The notes under the pieces: generated by a model
What the model was told of the DNA's origin: nothing
Databases searched by the model: none
Seen by the model: the letters and a program-made list of their open reading frames with translations, nothing else
Source of the DNA: a bacterium
GTDB taxonomy: Bacteria > Patescibacteriota > Gracilibacteria > UBA4473
Direction: 5' to 3'
Length of the DNA stretch: 45,042 bases
Assembly (NCBI GenBank): GCA_009995455.1
Contig: JAACPJ010000001.1
Coordinates: 1-45,042, forward strand
Translations under genes and position numbers: made by a program
Part shown: positions 10,176 through 19,050 of the stretch, in pieces
How positions within the stretch are numbered: position 1 is the stretch's first letter
Layout of the letters: every line of letters starts with the position of its first letter

Positions 10176-12224
10176 ATGTCTGAATCGCTCGATCAAATCC
10201 TAAAAGACAGTCAGTCAAAAAAGCGGCAATATCTTAAATACTCAGTTCCCGTAGCGGCTTTATTAATAGCGGCAAGCGCCTATGCATTTTATCAAACCAC
10301 TAAAGAAGTTGAAGCCGTTTATGTACCGCAAATTTATGAAGTTATAAAAGGCGATATCAGCTCAACCGTTAGTTCTAACGGGAATATTATTAATCCTGAC
10401 ATTGTTAATTTGTCGTTTTTAATAAATGGAACGCTTGAAAAACTTTACGTTAAAGAAGGCGATAAAGTGGAAGCTGGGCAAGTACTAGCCGACTTAGATA
10501 AACGAGACTTAAATTTTGATCTTAAGTCGACACAAAACGACGTTAATATTGCCTGGCAAAACATTCAATCTCGGCAAGCCGATATCACCGATACCGAGAT
10601 TATTAATGCCTCCAACGACTTAAACGTCACGAAATCTCAAATTGAAAGCAATAAAAACACGACCCTCCAAAACCTTGAGATTGCTAAAAACAATGCCGAA
10701 TCGCGTCGTAAAACAGCTGAACAAAACTTAGCGCAAACCTATGCTGATGCTGAATTAAGTGCCGAAGAAGCTTTTCCAAACTTTGAAAAAGCTTTAACCG
10801 AAATAGATTTTATTTTTGGGATCACTCGTAATTACACTGGTAAAACGATTGGATACAAAGCTTTTAATGACTCAATTCGCGAGAACCAAGTTAAGAGCCT
10901 GCACCGCGATTTAACCCAATCACTTGAAAACCTACGTGCAGAATACCAAAGCAAAACCGCTCATTTAGCGGCTGAAGAACTGATTCAATTTGTGAATAAA
11001 ACCCAAGCTCTTTCTAATGAATTTGGCACTTTATTCGATGTAATCATCGTTGTCTTTGCCAGCAGCCAAGACAGCATCGATATTCCTCAAAGCGTGATAA
11101 ACAGCAGTCTTTCGACTATGCAAAGCCTGCAATCACAAATTCAAAGTACACAAAGCAGCCTTTCTAAAACCCTGCAAAATATTGATAAAGCGGAGCTCGA
11201 TTTAAGAAATACTCTAGTGGAAATTAACAATGATTTAGCGTCTTCTGAACTAAATCTAAAAAACACTTTAACAGATTTAGATAACAACCTAAAAAATGCC
11301 GAGTTAAAAGTCAGTAATGCCGAAAAATCGGTTAACCAATCTGATATTTCCAAGCAAACCAGTTTAAATATTCAATACGCCCAACTGGAACAATCCAAAC
11401 TTAAAGTAGAAAAAGCCCGATACAATCTAAGTCTGGCCACCTTAACCGCCCCAAAGGCAGGTACCATTATTCGAATTAATGGGAGCGTAGGAGAAAGCTT
11501 AAAAGCCGACAGTATTGACGCTGAAAATGCTTTTATTCGAATTGTGAGTGATGCCAATTTCACCACCGAGGTTTATGTTGAAGAAATTGATATTGCGAAA
11601 ATCAACATTGGCCAAAAAGCCCTCATCACTTTAGACGCCATTCCAGAGGCGAATCTAAGCGGTGAAGTGAGTTATATTTCCAGTATTGCGGAAATTGATA
11701 GTAACGGAATTGTGACCTATTTAGTCCGAATTGATATTACCGACAGCCAAAACCAACCGATTCGAGAAGGAATGACCACCTACGTTGATTTTGTGCTGGG
11801 CGAAGCGAAAGATGTGATCATTATTCCAAACTCGGCTTTAATAAGAAACCGCAGCGTCATGCTGGAAAACGGAGAACGGAAAGATGTTGAAGTTGGGTTT
11901 ACCGATGGAGATCTAATTGAAATTAAATCTGGCCTAGCCGTCGGCGATAAAATCATTAGTAATCCTCAAGTAGAAGAGGGGGCACGTAACACTGGCTCCC
12001 GAGCCGGCGGCGGCAATTTAAGCGAAGAAAGACTAACTCAAATGAAAGCTGCTGGATTTACCAATGACGAACTAGCCAAGCTTCAATCCGCTGAAATAAC
12101 CGACGCGATGCGCTCCAAAATGCAAGCCATGCGAGAAGCAGCCGGCAACATCGGTGGAGGAGCCCCTAGTGGCTTTAGTGGTGGTACACGAATCACTGGG
12201 GGGGGCGTTAGAACACCGCAATAA
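10176..12224 (+). CDS. HlyD/MacA-like membrane fusion protein with long coiled coil
   Basis: A 682-residue periplasmic adaptor-type protein, longer than a typical MacA of about 370 residues. After a short cytoplasmic N terminus, a membrane helix spans about residues 23-42. A lipoyl-like half follows (GTLEKLYVKEGDKVEAGQVLADLD, near residues 85-112). About 300 residues of heptad-rich helices come next, then the second lipoyl half (LTAPKAGTIIRINGSVGE, near residue 425) and a beta-barrel region. The C terminus is unusual: a charged helical stretch followed by a Gly/Ser-rich tail. It is followed 18 nt later by an ABC ATPase and a MacB-type permease, so it is the adaptor of a MacAB-like exporter. 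No outer-membrane TolC-like gene is near. Confidence 0.9.
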   Translation: MSESLDQILKDSQSKKRQYLKYSVPVAALLIAASAYAFYQTTKEVEAVYVPQIYEVIKGDISSTVSSNGNIINPDIVNLSFLINGTLEKLYVKEGDKVEAGQVLADLDKRDLNFDLKSTQNDVNIAWQNIQSRQADITDTEIINASNDLNVTKSQIESNKNTTLQNLEIAKNNAESRRKTAEQNLAQTYADAELSAEEAFPNFEKALTEIDFIFGITRNYTGKTIGYKAFNDSIRENQVKSLHRDLTQSLENLRAEYQSKTAHLAAEELIQFVNKTQALSNEFGTLFDVIIVVFASSQDSIDIPQSVINSSLSTMQSLQSQIQSTQSSLSKTLQNIDKAELDLRNTLVEINNDLASSELNLKNTLTDLDNNLKNAELKVSNAEKSVNQSDISKQTSLNIQYAQLEQSKLKVEKARYNLSLATLTAPKAGTIIRINGSVGESLKADSIDAENAFIRIVSDANFTTEVYVEEIDIAKINIGQKALITLDAIPEANLSGEVSYISSIAEIDSNGIVTYLVRIDITDSQNQPIREGMTTYVDFVLGEAKDVIIIPNSALIRNRSVMLENGERKDVEVGFTDGDLIEIKSGLAVGDKIISNPQVEEGARNTGSRAGGGNLSEERLTQMKAAGFTNDELAKLQSAEITDAMRSKMQAMREAAGNIGGGAPSGFSGGTRITGGGVRTPQ

Positions 12225-12242
12225 TTAAGGCCGCCAAAAAAA

Positions 12243-12941
12243 ATGACCCTCATAAAACTGCAAAACGTTCACAAGTCATATTATCTTGCCAATGGGGAAG
12301 AAATTCCTGTCTTACGAGGCGTAGATTTAGAAATTCATAAAAACGAATTCGTCGCCATTATGGGAGAATCTGGGGGCGGTAAATCAACCTTAATGAACAT
12401 ACTGGGTTGCCTTCATCCACTCAGCAGCGGTGCATATTTTTTTGAAGGCAAAGATATTGGACACGTTAAAGACGACTTCACTTTGGCTTTTATTCGGAAC
12501 AAAAAAATGGGATTTATTTTCCAACAATTTAATTTAATTTCAAAGCTCAGTGCCTTAAAAAATGTAGCGCTACCAGCTTTCTACGCGGACACTGAAAAAC
12601 ACATCCGTGAAGCAAGAGCCCAAGAATTACTCACTTCTGTTGGCTTAGGGGAGCGATCCCATCATAAACCTTCTGAACTTTCAGGTGGACAACAACAAAG
12701 AGTTTCAATTGCCAGATCCCTCGTAAACGATCCAGAGATTATTTTAGCCGATGAACCAACTGGAGCCTTAGATTCACAGACCGGAGCCGAGATTCTAAAA
12801 CTCTTTTCCGAGTTCAAAGCGCGCGGTAAAACCGTCATCATGATTACCCATGATGCGAAAGTCGCCAACATGGCCGAACGCATTATTTTCATGAAAGACG
12901 GCCGTGTTTTAGACCCTAATTACAAACTGCCCTATGTTTAA
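12243..12941 (+). CDS. MacB/LolD-type ABC transporter ATPase
   Basis: A 232-residue ATP-binding subunit. It has a Walker A motif GESGGGKST, Q-loop FQQFNLI, signature LSGGQQQR, Walker B ILADEPTGALDS and a switch His in MITHD. The sequence is typical of MacB/LolD/FtsE-like ATPases that drive mechanotransmission permeases. It overlaps the permease gene by 8 nt and follows the adaptor gene directly, so the three form one exporter operon. It has no Shine-Dalgarno motif but an A-rich stretch just before ATG. Confidence 0.95.
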   Translation: MTLIKLQNVHKSYYLANGEEIPVLRGVDLEIHKNEFVAIMGESGGGKSTLMNILGCLHPLSSGAYFFEGKDIGHVKDDFTLAFIRNKKMGFIFQQFNLISKLSALKNVALPAFYADTEKHIREARAQELLTSVGLGERSHHKPSELSGGQQQRVSIARSLVNDPEIILADEPTGALDSQTGAEILKLFSEFKARGKTVIMITHDAKVANMAERIIFMKDGRVLDPNYKLPYV

Positions 12942-14118
12942 ACTTGAAACGCTTTTTATGGCTTTCGAGGCTTTAATTTCTAATAAATTTAGAACCTTGC
13001 TCTCAATGCTCGGTATTATTATTGGCGTTTCAACCGTGATTGGAGTGGTGAGTATTGGTGCGGGCGCAAAAGCCAAAATAGAAGAACAATTTAAAAATTT
13101 AAGTGTTACATCTATTGTGGTTTTTCCCACAAGAGGTTCGGGAAGTTCACGCCTTTCGGAAGAAGATTTAAAAACGGTGTTAGCCGAATCAAAGTTTACC
13201 AATGAAGGAAACGCCCGAGTTTCTGGTTCTGGCTCGATTGCCTTTGGAAAAGAACAAACTAACGCCACCATTATGGGTGTCACCGAAAACTTTTTTGAGA
13301 TCTCAAATTTAAAAATTCAGACTGGTGAAACTTTTACGCTGCTTGATAATCAAAACCGAGAAAAAATAATTATTCTAGGGTCTACATTAGCCGAAACCCT
13401 ATTTGAAACGGCAGACAATGCTTTAGGAAAAACGGTAAAAGTAAATAACCGACAATTTACGGTAACGGGCGTTTTAAAAGAAAATGGCTCAAGCACTTTT
13501 GGTACTTCGTATGATGATACCGCCTATGCGCCTATCAACACCGCCCAACAAAATATCCTCGGGAATAATGCCCAAGTACAGCTCGTTTTTCTCGCTCGGG
13601 AAGTTGACTTAATGGATTTAGCCCAAGAAGAAATCACCGCCATTTTAAGAAAAGCTCATCGCCTGCGGGATAATCAAGAAGATGATTTTAGGCTGCGTGA
13701 TCCAGGTTCAATTGTATCATCGGCCACCGAAACTTCAGACACTTTAGCCTTCTTGCTGATTTCAGTCGCGTCAATGGTGCTTCTGGTTTCGGGGATCGGA
13801 ATTATGAACGTGATGTTTGTAACCGTCGCCGAACGGACCAAAGAGATTGGCGTCTTAAAAGCTATTGGGGCAAAACAAAAAGATATACTCACTCAATTCT
13901 TGCTAGAATCAGTCATGCTGTCAGTAACGGGTGGCGTTTTAGGAATTATCCTTGGGATGTCGATCATTCCATTATTAAAAGATTATGGCGCCGTTCAAAG
14001 TCTAAACGGCGCCATTCTAGGCTTTAGTTTTTCTGTTATTGTGGGAATATTCTTTGGATTTTATCCAGCACTTAAAGCTTCTAAACTAGACCCAGTAGAC
14101 GCCTTAAGAAGTGAATAA
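12934..14118 (+). CDS. MacB/FtsX-family ABC permease
   Basis: A 394-residue permease with the MacB topology: one N-terminal membrane helix (FEALISNKFRTLLSMLGIIIGVST), a large extracytoplasmic domain of about 220 residues, then three C-terminal helices. The coupling segment AERTKEIGVLKAIGAKQ lies between helices, as usual in this family. With the ATPase and adaptor it should form a MacAB-like pump exporting peptides, lipopeptides or drugs, or acting in envelope stress. Its substrate is not indicated. The gene ends 1 nt before the convergent Dps gene. Confidence 0.93.
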   Translation: MFKLETLFMAFEALISNKFRTLLSMLGIIIGVSTVIGVVSIGAGAKAKIEEQFKNLSVTSIVVFPTRGSGSSRLSEEDLKTVLAESKFTNEGNARVSGSGSIAFGKEQTNATIMGVTENFFEISNLKIQTGETFTLLDNQNREKIIILGSTLAETLFETADNALGKTVKVNNRQFTVTGVLKENGSSTFGTSYDDTAYAPINTAQQNILGNNAQVQLVFLAREVDLMDLAQEEITAILRKAHRLRDNQEDDFRLRDPGSIVSSATETSDTLAFLLISVASMVLLVSGIGIMNVMFVTVAERTKEIGVLKAIGAKQKDILTQFLLESVMLSVTGGVLGIILGMSIIPLLKDYGAVQSLNGAILGFSFSVIVGIFFGFYPALKASKLDPVDALRSE

Positions 14119-14119
14119 A

Positions 14120-14551
14120 TTAGACTAAGTGAGATTTTAACATCCACACTTTTTCTTGGTGAAACTGAATTCTGGCCGTTAACATATCAGCCGTGCCATC
14201 ATCACCGCTTTCAGCAAAAACTGGAATCAACTCTTTTAACTTATCGACCATGGCTTGGTGATCATCGGCTAAAATTTGAATCATTTTTTCAGCTGGTAAA
14301 TCATTAGGTGATTCGTCAATAAGACTCGCGGCTAAAAATTCTTTCATGCTCCCAGGCGCTAAAAATCCAAGTGAACGAATACGTTCCGCTATTTCATCAT
14401 TAGCTTCGGCCAAGTTTTCATACTGTTCTTCAAGCATTTTATGGATCATCATAAAAGTGGGGCCTTGCACGTTCCAGTGAAAATTCTGCGTTTTCACATA
14501 CAAAACAAAGTTTGTCGCTAAAATGGCACTGAGAGTTTCAATTGATTTCAT
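14120..14551 (-). CDS. dps: Dps-family ferritin-like protein
   Basis: A 143-residue Dps protein. The family signature NFHWNVQGPTFMMIHKMLEEQYENLAEANDEIAERIRSLG is intact apart from minor changes. It supplies the His, Asp and Glu of the inter-subunit ferroxidase site. Dps forms dodecamers that oxidise and store iron and protect DNA from peroxide. The basic N-terminal tail that binds DNA in E. coli Dps is absent here (it starts MKSIETLS), so direct DNA binding is doubtful. It is convergent with the exporter permease and has its own promoter. Confidence 0.93.
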   Translation of the reverse strand: MKSIETLSAILATNFVLYVKTQNFHWNVQGPTFMMIHKMLEEQYENLAEANDEIAERIRSLGFLAPGSMKEFLAASLIDESPNDLPAEKMIQILADDHQAMVDKLKELIPVFAESGDDGTADMLTARIQFHQEKVWMLKSHLV

Positions 14552-14579
14552 AATATTTTTTTAGTAAACAACTCGTTAA

Positions 14580-14608
14580 AGTATGTGATTTAAACCTCAC
14601 AAAGCCAA
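14580..14608 (-). promoter_or_regulatory. Candidate promoter of dps
   Basis: On the minus strand TTGGCT and CATACT are spaced by 17 bp. The predicted leader is roughly 25-30 nt. The match to consensus is moderate. Confidence 0.4.
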
Positions 14609-14640
14609 GTCGAAATTATTCATTTTAGAGTCATTATTCC

Positions 14641-15675
14641 ATGCAAATAGGTATCGACAGTTTCGCTTCTATTACTGATAAACCAAACACCCCCCTTGAA
14701 AGAGCCAACGCCATTGATGATTTGCTCATGCGTATTGAAGTAGCGGACCAACAAGGCTTAAATGTTTTTGGGATTGGGGAACACCATCGCCATGAATTTC
14801 AAGATTCGGCCAACACCGTTTTACTCGGTGCCGCCGCCAGTCGTACAAAAAACATAATACTGACGAGTGCCGTCACAGTGCTAAGTGCCGCTGATCCGGT
14901 ACGAGTTTATCAACAACATTCTACTTTAGATTTAATCAGTTCTGGACGCGCTGAAATCGTGGTTGGACGGGGTTCGTTTACCGAAGCGTTTCCCCTATTT
15001 GGTTTTCAAATGCACGACTACGATGAAATTTTCACCGAAAAGTTAGATCTGCTTTTACGCATTAATCAATCAGAAAAAATAAGCTGGTCAGGAAAATTTC
15101 GCCCTGTTCTAAACAACCAAGCCATTTATCCGCGCCCTTATAAACCACAATTGCCCATTTGGCTTGGAGTCGGAGGAACACCCGAATCATTTGAACGAGC
15201 CGGACGTTTGGGCATGCCGTTAATGGTGGCCGTGATTGGCGGCGAAACGCAGCGCTTTAAACCGTTAATTGATTTATATCGTAATGCGGGCAAAAAAGCC
15301 GGTTTCAAACCAGAACAACTTAAAGTCGGACTTCATTCCCTTGGGTTTGTGGGCGCAAACTATAGCGATACGATTGAAACCTATTTCCCGGGATACCAGA
15401 AAACGTTTAACAAAATTGGTCGTGAGCGCGGCTGGAGCCCCATTACTCTGGGACACTATGCTGACATGATTGGCAAAAAAGGCGCATTAGTGGTAGGAGA
15501 CCCAAAAACTGTGGCCGAAAAAATCCTACGCCATAGCCAAGCTTTAGGTGGGATTGATCGATTTACGTTTCAAATGGATAACGCTGATTTAAGCCAGAAA
15601 CAATTGCTCGAATCAATTCGACTCATTGGGCAAGAAGTTATCCCCATTGTAAAAGCAGGAATCAATAATAAATAA
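14641..15675 (+). CDS. LLM-class flavin-dependent oxidoreductase (luciferase-like)
   Basis: A 344-residue bacterial-luciferase-like monooxygenase fold protein. Typical family segments are GLNVFGIGEHHRHEF, ILTSAVTVLSAADPVRVYQQHSTLDLISSGRAEIVVGRGSF, and PIWLGVGGTPESFERAGRLGMPL. Proteins of this subgroup bind FMN or F420 and oxidise small organic molecules; the substrate cannot be inferred. The length is normal. It lies between dps and a DUF1993 gene; both neighbours could point to oxidative or chemical stress, but this is loose. Confidence 0.9.
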   Translation: MQIGIDSFASITDKPNTPLERANAIDDLLMRIEVADQQGLNVFGIGEHHRHEFQDSANTVLLGAAASRTKNIILTSAVTVLSAADPVRVYQQHSTLDLISSGRAEIVVGRGSFTEAFPLFGFQMHDYDEIFTEKLDLLLRINQSEKISWSGKFRPVLNNQAIYPRPYKPQLPIWLGVGGTPESFERAGRLGMPLMVAVIGGETQRFKPLIDLYRNAGKKAGFKPEQLKVGLHSLGFVGANYSDTIETYFPGYQKTFNKIGRERGWSPITLGHYADMIGKKGALVVGDPKTVAEKILRHSQALGGIDRFTFQMDNADLSQKQLLESIRLIGQEVIPIVKAGINNK

Positions 15676-15700
15676 AAAAAGCCTCCGAGAACGGAGGCTT
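15676..15700 (-). terminator. Rho-independent terminator between convergent genes
   Basis: A perfect 9-bp stem (15679-15687 with 15692-15700, core GCCTCCG / CGGAGGC) with a 4-nt loop is followed by a run of T on the minus strand. It ends the DUF1993 gene. The plus side has no T run, so it should act weakly in that direction. Confidence 0.8.
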
Positions 15701-15717
15701 AATAATGCGAAATAAAC

Positions 15718-16239
15718 TTAAGCTTTGTCGTGTAATTTTAAGCTGCCAACAAAATCCTTCTTCCCAATCTCTACGCCTTGCGCCCGAATTAGAGCGTAAG
15801 CCATGGTGCAGTGAAAAAAGAAATTTGGTAACACAAAGTCAGGAAGAAAATCTTTTCCAAATTGGAATTTACCAGGCATATAACTGAGTTCAATTTTTCG
15901 CTCTGCGGCGCCTTCAAATTGTTCTGGTGTGTACTGGGTTAAGTGGTCAATAACTTTATCAATTCGTGCCACCAGCTCAGCCACCGTGGTTTCATTATCT
16001 TCTAGGGTAATCATATCGGTTCCACATAATCTGGCCGGACTCGCTTTAGCAATGTCAGTTGCTATTTGAATTTGTTTAGAAAGTGAGAACATATCTTCGG
16101 TTAAGCGTTGACCCAAAAAGACCGTTTCGCTCATACCCTCGGCTTGAGCGGCATCCCAACCCTTTAAAAAAATGACTTTTAAGTTCGTTAAATTTTTAGT
16201 GACAACCGGTACCGTTAGTTCAAAATAAGACAGTTTCAT
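15718..16239 (-). CDS. DUF1993 family protein
   Basis: A 173-residue protein of the DUF1993 (PF09351) family, related in fold to DinB/YfiT four-helix proteins. Typical segments are LTEDMFSLSKQIQIATDIAK near residues 48-67, LEDNETTVAELVARID, and LPNFFFHCTMAYALIRAQGVEIGKKDFVG at the end. The family is of unknown function. ATG at 16239 is preferred over an in-frame TTG at 16245. It stands alone, convergent with the flavin oxidoreductase. Confidence 0.85.
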   Translation of the reverse strand: MKLSYFELTVPVVTKNLTNLKVIFLKGWDAAQAEGMSETVFLGQRLTEDMFSLSKQIQIATDIAKASPARLCGTDMITLEDNETTVAELVARIDKVIDHLTQYTPEQFEGAAERKIELSYMPGKFQFGKDFLPDFVLPNFFFHCTMAYALIRAQGVEIGKKDFVGSLKLHDKA

Positions 16240-16327
16240 AAACAAAGATAATTAAGAAATTTGCATCCAAAAAATTAGGTACTTCTAAAAAAATTCACAG
16301 GGTAAAACAAAAGAAATTACTTAGAGT

Positions 16328-16355
16328 TTGATTTAAATACAAATTATGTTAATAT
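16328..16355 (+). promoter_or_regulatory. Promoter giving a leaderless subtilase transcript
   Basis: TTGATT (16328-16333) and TAATAT (16350-16355) are spaced by 16 bp. The -10 hexamer ends 6 nt before the ATG at 16362, so transcription should start at or within 1-2 nt of the start codon. Confidence 0.55.
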
Positions 16356-16361
16356 GAAATA

Positions 16362-17753
16362 ATGAAAAAAATACAAATCAAACATTCAGCCCTCATAATT
16401 ATAAGTTTATGTGTCGTGGCTTGTTTGGCGTTTTTCATCCCCAATAAGAACTTTCTTTTGGCTTCTGTACTAAATACCAGCCAAGACGAAAACCAAAGGA
16501 TCATTGTAAAATTTAAGCAAAATTTAAATAACCCAAACGTTAAAAGTTTGCTTTCAAAATATAATTTAAGAACGATTAAAACCGTCAATACGCTTAATTT
16601 AAGCGTTATTTCGGTCCCAAAAGAAAATGTTAACCGCGTTAAACTGTTGCTAAATGCTAATCCTACAATTGTGGATTACACCGAAACCGATATTTTGCTC
16701 AGCCCTTTTAAAACGCCAAACGATCGTTATTACGCCTCTCAATGGCACCACCGAACGATAAATTCAGCTGGCGCTTGGGATATTCAAGAGGCTAACGATA
16801 TAACTATTGCGATCGCCGATTCAGGGATAGAAGCGTCACACCCAGATTTACAAGGCCGAGTACTTACCGGTTTAAACACCGTTGATAATTCAAATGATAC
16901 TTCCGACATTCATGGGCACGGCACGGCCGTTGCCGGAACCGCCGCCGCTATTGGAAATAATAGTGAAGGCGTAGTCGGAATGTCTTACAACGCTAAAATT
17001 TTACCGATTAAAGTTTCCAACGAATCAAATGGTTCGGCTTATTTATCAGACATTATTGACGCCATTGATTACGCGACTCTCAAAGACGCCAAGGTTTTAA
17101 ATATTAGTTACGGACCACTTTGTGCTAGTAGAGCTTTGGCTGATGCCACCGCTTATCGACACGCCAGAAACGGAGTTACGGTTATATCAGCCGGTAATTC
17201 AGGTACCGAGTACGATTGCCAAGACGACCCAAATGCCATCTATGTTTCAGCCACCGGCAAGAATGATGTTAAAACTGATTGGTCTTCATATGGACCATTT
17301 GTAGACGTAGCTGCCCCGGGTGAAGGCATTGTAACCACTGGCATAAACCGACGATACGGTACGGTTAGCGGCACTTCTTTTTCGGCGCCATTAACCACTG
17401 GTCTTGTCGCTCTAGCATGGAGCGTTAATCCAAACGCAAGCAATCAGGAAATTGAAGCTGCCCTATTTAAAATGAGCGAAGACAAAAATCCTGCCGGAAG
17501 AGATAACTTTTACGGACATGGTCGGATTGATGCCGCTAAAACGGTGCAAGCCATAAAAGACACTTTATCAAGTGTTCCAAGCACCCCAAGCAATCCCAAC
17601 TCGGAAGAACCTTCAAATAATTCTGAAGCTTCATCAGTACAAGCTGAAGCAAATGTTAAACTAGAAAGCTCGGTTTCAAGTCAAAATGGAAGTACGAGCG
17701 CCAGTGGCAAACTAAATCTTAATACAAGCCTTAATTTAAGTCTTGGTCAGTAG
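16362..17753 (+). CDS. Secreted S8 family subtilisin-like serine protease
   Basis: A 463-residue exported protease. It has an N-terminal signal (hydrophobic residues about 10-25) and an I9-like propeptide (about residues 45-110, RIIVKFKQ and later VSVIS-like strands). The S8 catalytic domain (about 120-395) has the triad Asp153 in IADSGIE, His186 in HGHGTAVAGT and Ser339 in SGTSFSAP, with the oxyanion Asn in SAGNSG. The C-terminal roughly 65 residues are Ser/Asn-rich low-complexity ending in LNLSLGQ, perhaps a spacer to the surface. Full length and apparently active. It is convergent with a lipoprotein gene and overlaps it by 23 bp. Confidence 0.94.
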   Translation: MKKIQIKHSALIIISLCVVACLAFFIPNKNFLLASVLNTSQDENQRIIVKFKQNLNNPNVKSLLSKYNLRTIKTVNTLNLSVISVPKENVNRVKLLLNANPTIVDYTETDILLSPFKTPNDRYYASQWHHRTINSAGAWDIQEANDITIAIADSGIEASHPDLQGRVLTGLNTVDNSNDTSDIHGHGTAVAGTAAAIGNNSEGVVGMSYNAKILPIKVSNESNGSAYLSDIIDAIDYATLKDAKVLNISYGPLCASRALADATAYRHARNGVTVISAGNSGTEYDCQDDPNAIYVSATGKNDVKTDWSSYGPFVDVAAPGEGIVTTGINRRYGTVSGTSFSAPLTTGLVALAWSVNPNASNQEIEAALFKMSEDKNPAGRDNFYGHGRIDAAKTVQAIKDTLSSVPSTPSNPNSEEPSNNSEASSVQAEANVKLESSVSSQNGSTSASGKLNLNTSLNLSLGQ

Positions 17754-18387
17754 GAAAGGGGTGGCTTGAAAACTGAACACTATCGGTTATATCCATAATA
17801 ATATTATCAGGTTTAATTCGTTTTTGTTCGTTTAAACAATCCATCTGTTCGGGCTCATCATAATTCATACACTGTGCAAATCGCAGAGTAAATTCAAATA
17901 TCACCAACTTATCTTCTTTTTCCGTTTTGTAAGTGTAATTAGAGTAAGTACTACCAGCGGCACCTTCGCTTTGCGTCGTAATACAAAACGGGCTTCCATT
18001 TAAATTTCTTTGCACCGTTTCGCCTTCTGGCTTTATTTCATTCCCTCCACTCTCACAGCTAAAATCTGCATTTGAAACGATAATCAACGGTGGCCAATCT
18101 TGTGCCTCTACATAATTGGTTTGAAAAGAATCCGAGTACATAAATTCAACATTTTGCGCTTCATCAATAAAAGATTGAGTATTTTCAGCTGAAGTTTCGG
18201 AAGTTGGGCAAGCCGCAAATTCACAATTTGCCTGGGTTCGACTAACCGTTGAACCATCAGGGCAAATTTTGGCTTCTTTAGTACAAGCATCACCAGACGG
18301 AGAAATTGTAGTTGGTCTGGTTGAAACCGAATTACTACAGCCAACGATCAAAAGAACACTCATCAAAGCCAAGGCTTGTTTTTTCAT
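17731..18387 (-). CDS. Lipoprotein with CPDGS Cys motif
   Basis: A 218-residue predicted lipoprotein (signal ending IVGC at residue 17). Residues 34-62 carry a small Cys motif, ACTKEAKICPDGSTVS then NCEFAACP, a module recurring on lipoproteins of uncultured bacteria. The rest (about 75-218) is a soluble acidic domain with four Cys that I do not recognise. Its 3' end lies inside the last 23 bp of the convergent protease gene, so both stop codons are embedded in the other gene. Confidence 0.75.
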   Translation of the reverse strand: MKKQALALMSVLLIVGCSNSVSTRPTTISPSGDACTKEAKICPDGSTVSRTQANCEFAACPTSETSAENTQSFIDEAQNVEFMYSDSFQTNYVEAQDWPPLIIVSNADFSCESGGNEIKPEGETVQRNLNGSPFCITTQSEGAAGSTYSNYTYKTEKEDKLVIFEFTLRFAQCMNYDEPEQMDCLNEQKRIKPDNIIMDITDSVQFSSHPFPTDQDLN

Positions 18388-18507
18388 AGTTAAGGTAAAA
18401 GAGTTTAATTACGTAAATGATTATATAACTTGATTGTAACACAAAGAGTGAGACTGCAAATAAGCGCTTTATTGTAGCGCATCGGCTAAATACCATTAAG
18501 CACGATA

Positions 18508-18603
18508 ATGAAATATTTTTTTATCAACTCAGGTTCTATTACCAAAGCGGGTTCTATGAAAGACGCCATTAAAATGCTGCTGCGTCGAAAGCGCCGCAGT
18601 TAG
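18508..18603 (+). CDS. Possible 31-aa basic peptide
   Basis: ATG to TAG encodes 31 residues. The start is hydrophobic (MKYFFINSGS) and the end strongly basic (LLRRKRRS). The basic, helical-looking second half (MKDAIKMLLRRKRRS) is suggestive, but a frame this short can arise by chance. No ribosome-binding site is seen, which is uninformative in this genome. Confidence 0.25.
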   Translation: MKYFFINSGSITKAGSMKDAIKMLLRRKRRS

Positions 18604-18644
18604 GCTCAATAAAGCACTCGTTCAAGCTTGTAAAGGCAGGAAAG

Positions 18645-18673
18645 TTGCACCCGCAAAGTTGTACAACTATTAT
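18645..18673 (+). promoter_or_regulatory. Promoter with internal palindrome
   Basis: TTGCAC (18645-18650) and TATTAT (18668-18673) are spaced by 17 bp. A perfect 10-bp palindrome GTTGTACAAC (18658-18667) fills the spacer next to the -10 element and could be an operator. Confidence 0.45.
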
Positions 18674-18694
18674 CTTCAAAAATCATCTCTATGC

Positions 18695-19036
18695 ATGATC
18701 AATTTCAAATCCCTCTGCAGAGCTTTAATTTTATTGAGCCTGGCTTTTGTGCCTTCGTTAAGCGTGACACACGCCTTTAGCTTCGACTGGGTAACCGCCA
18801 CCGCGAGTTATTCATCGGCGATTCCCGTCATTAGAGATATAGGTGTTATGAGTGGCATGACGGGCAACATTGTATTTCCTGCCGCCGCTGTTGTTAATGA
18901 AACAACGATTAGTTTTAGCTCGGCGATAGATCTCAGTTCGATGTACGTTTCACACGGCGCCCCATTCCCCACAAATATAACTTACACACCTACTCGTGGA
19001 GAAATGGCATATATGATTTTGAAACTAAATCAGTAA
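18695..19036 (+). CDS. Small secreted protein of unknown function
   Basis: A 113-residue protein with a clear signal peptide (ICRALILLSLAFVPSLSV-like hydrophobic core, likely cleavage after THA). The mature part is uncharged and Ser/Thr/Ala-rich with beta-strand-like composition. I do not recognise a domain. ATG at 18695 is chosen; the frame is open back to a TTG at 18659, but that would place the signal peptide internally and overlap the promoter. The gene ends 14 nt before the next lipoprotein gene and might be cotranscribed with it. Confidence 0.55.
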   Translation: MINFKSLCRALILLSLAFVPSLSVTHAFSFDWVTATASYSSAIPVIRDIGVMSGMTGNIVFPAAAVVNETTISFSSAIDLSSMYVSHGAPFPTNITYTPTRGEMAYMILKLNQ

Positions 19037-19050
19037 ATATAAATTTAACC

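Larger units (their letters stand above)
18388..18694. other. Intergenic region between divergent secreted-protein genes
   Basis: This 307-bp stretch holds the outward promoters of the two flanking genes. A short 5-bp hairpin GCGCT / AGCGC lies at 18465-18481, and a 31-codon frame at 18508-18603 is listed separately. No tRNA or repeat is recognisable. Confidence 0.5.

Noticed and set aside
18530-18600. Possible tRNA from GGTTCTATTACC, similar to a T arm
   Set aside because: No acceptor, D or anticodon arm can be built around it.
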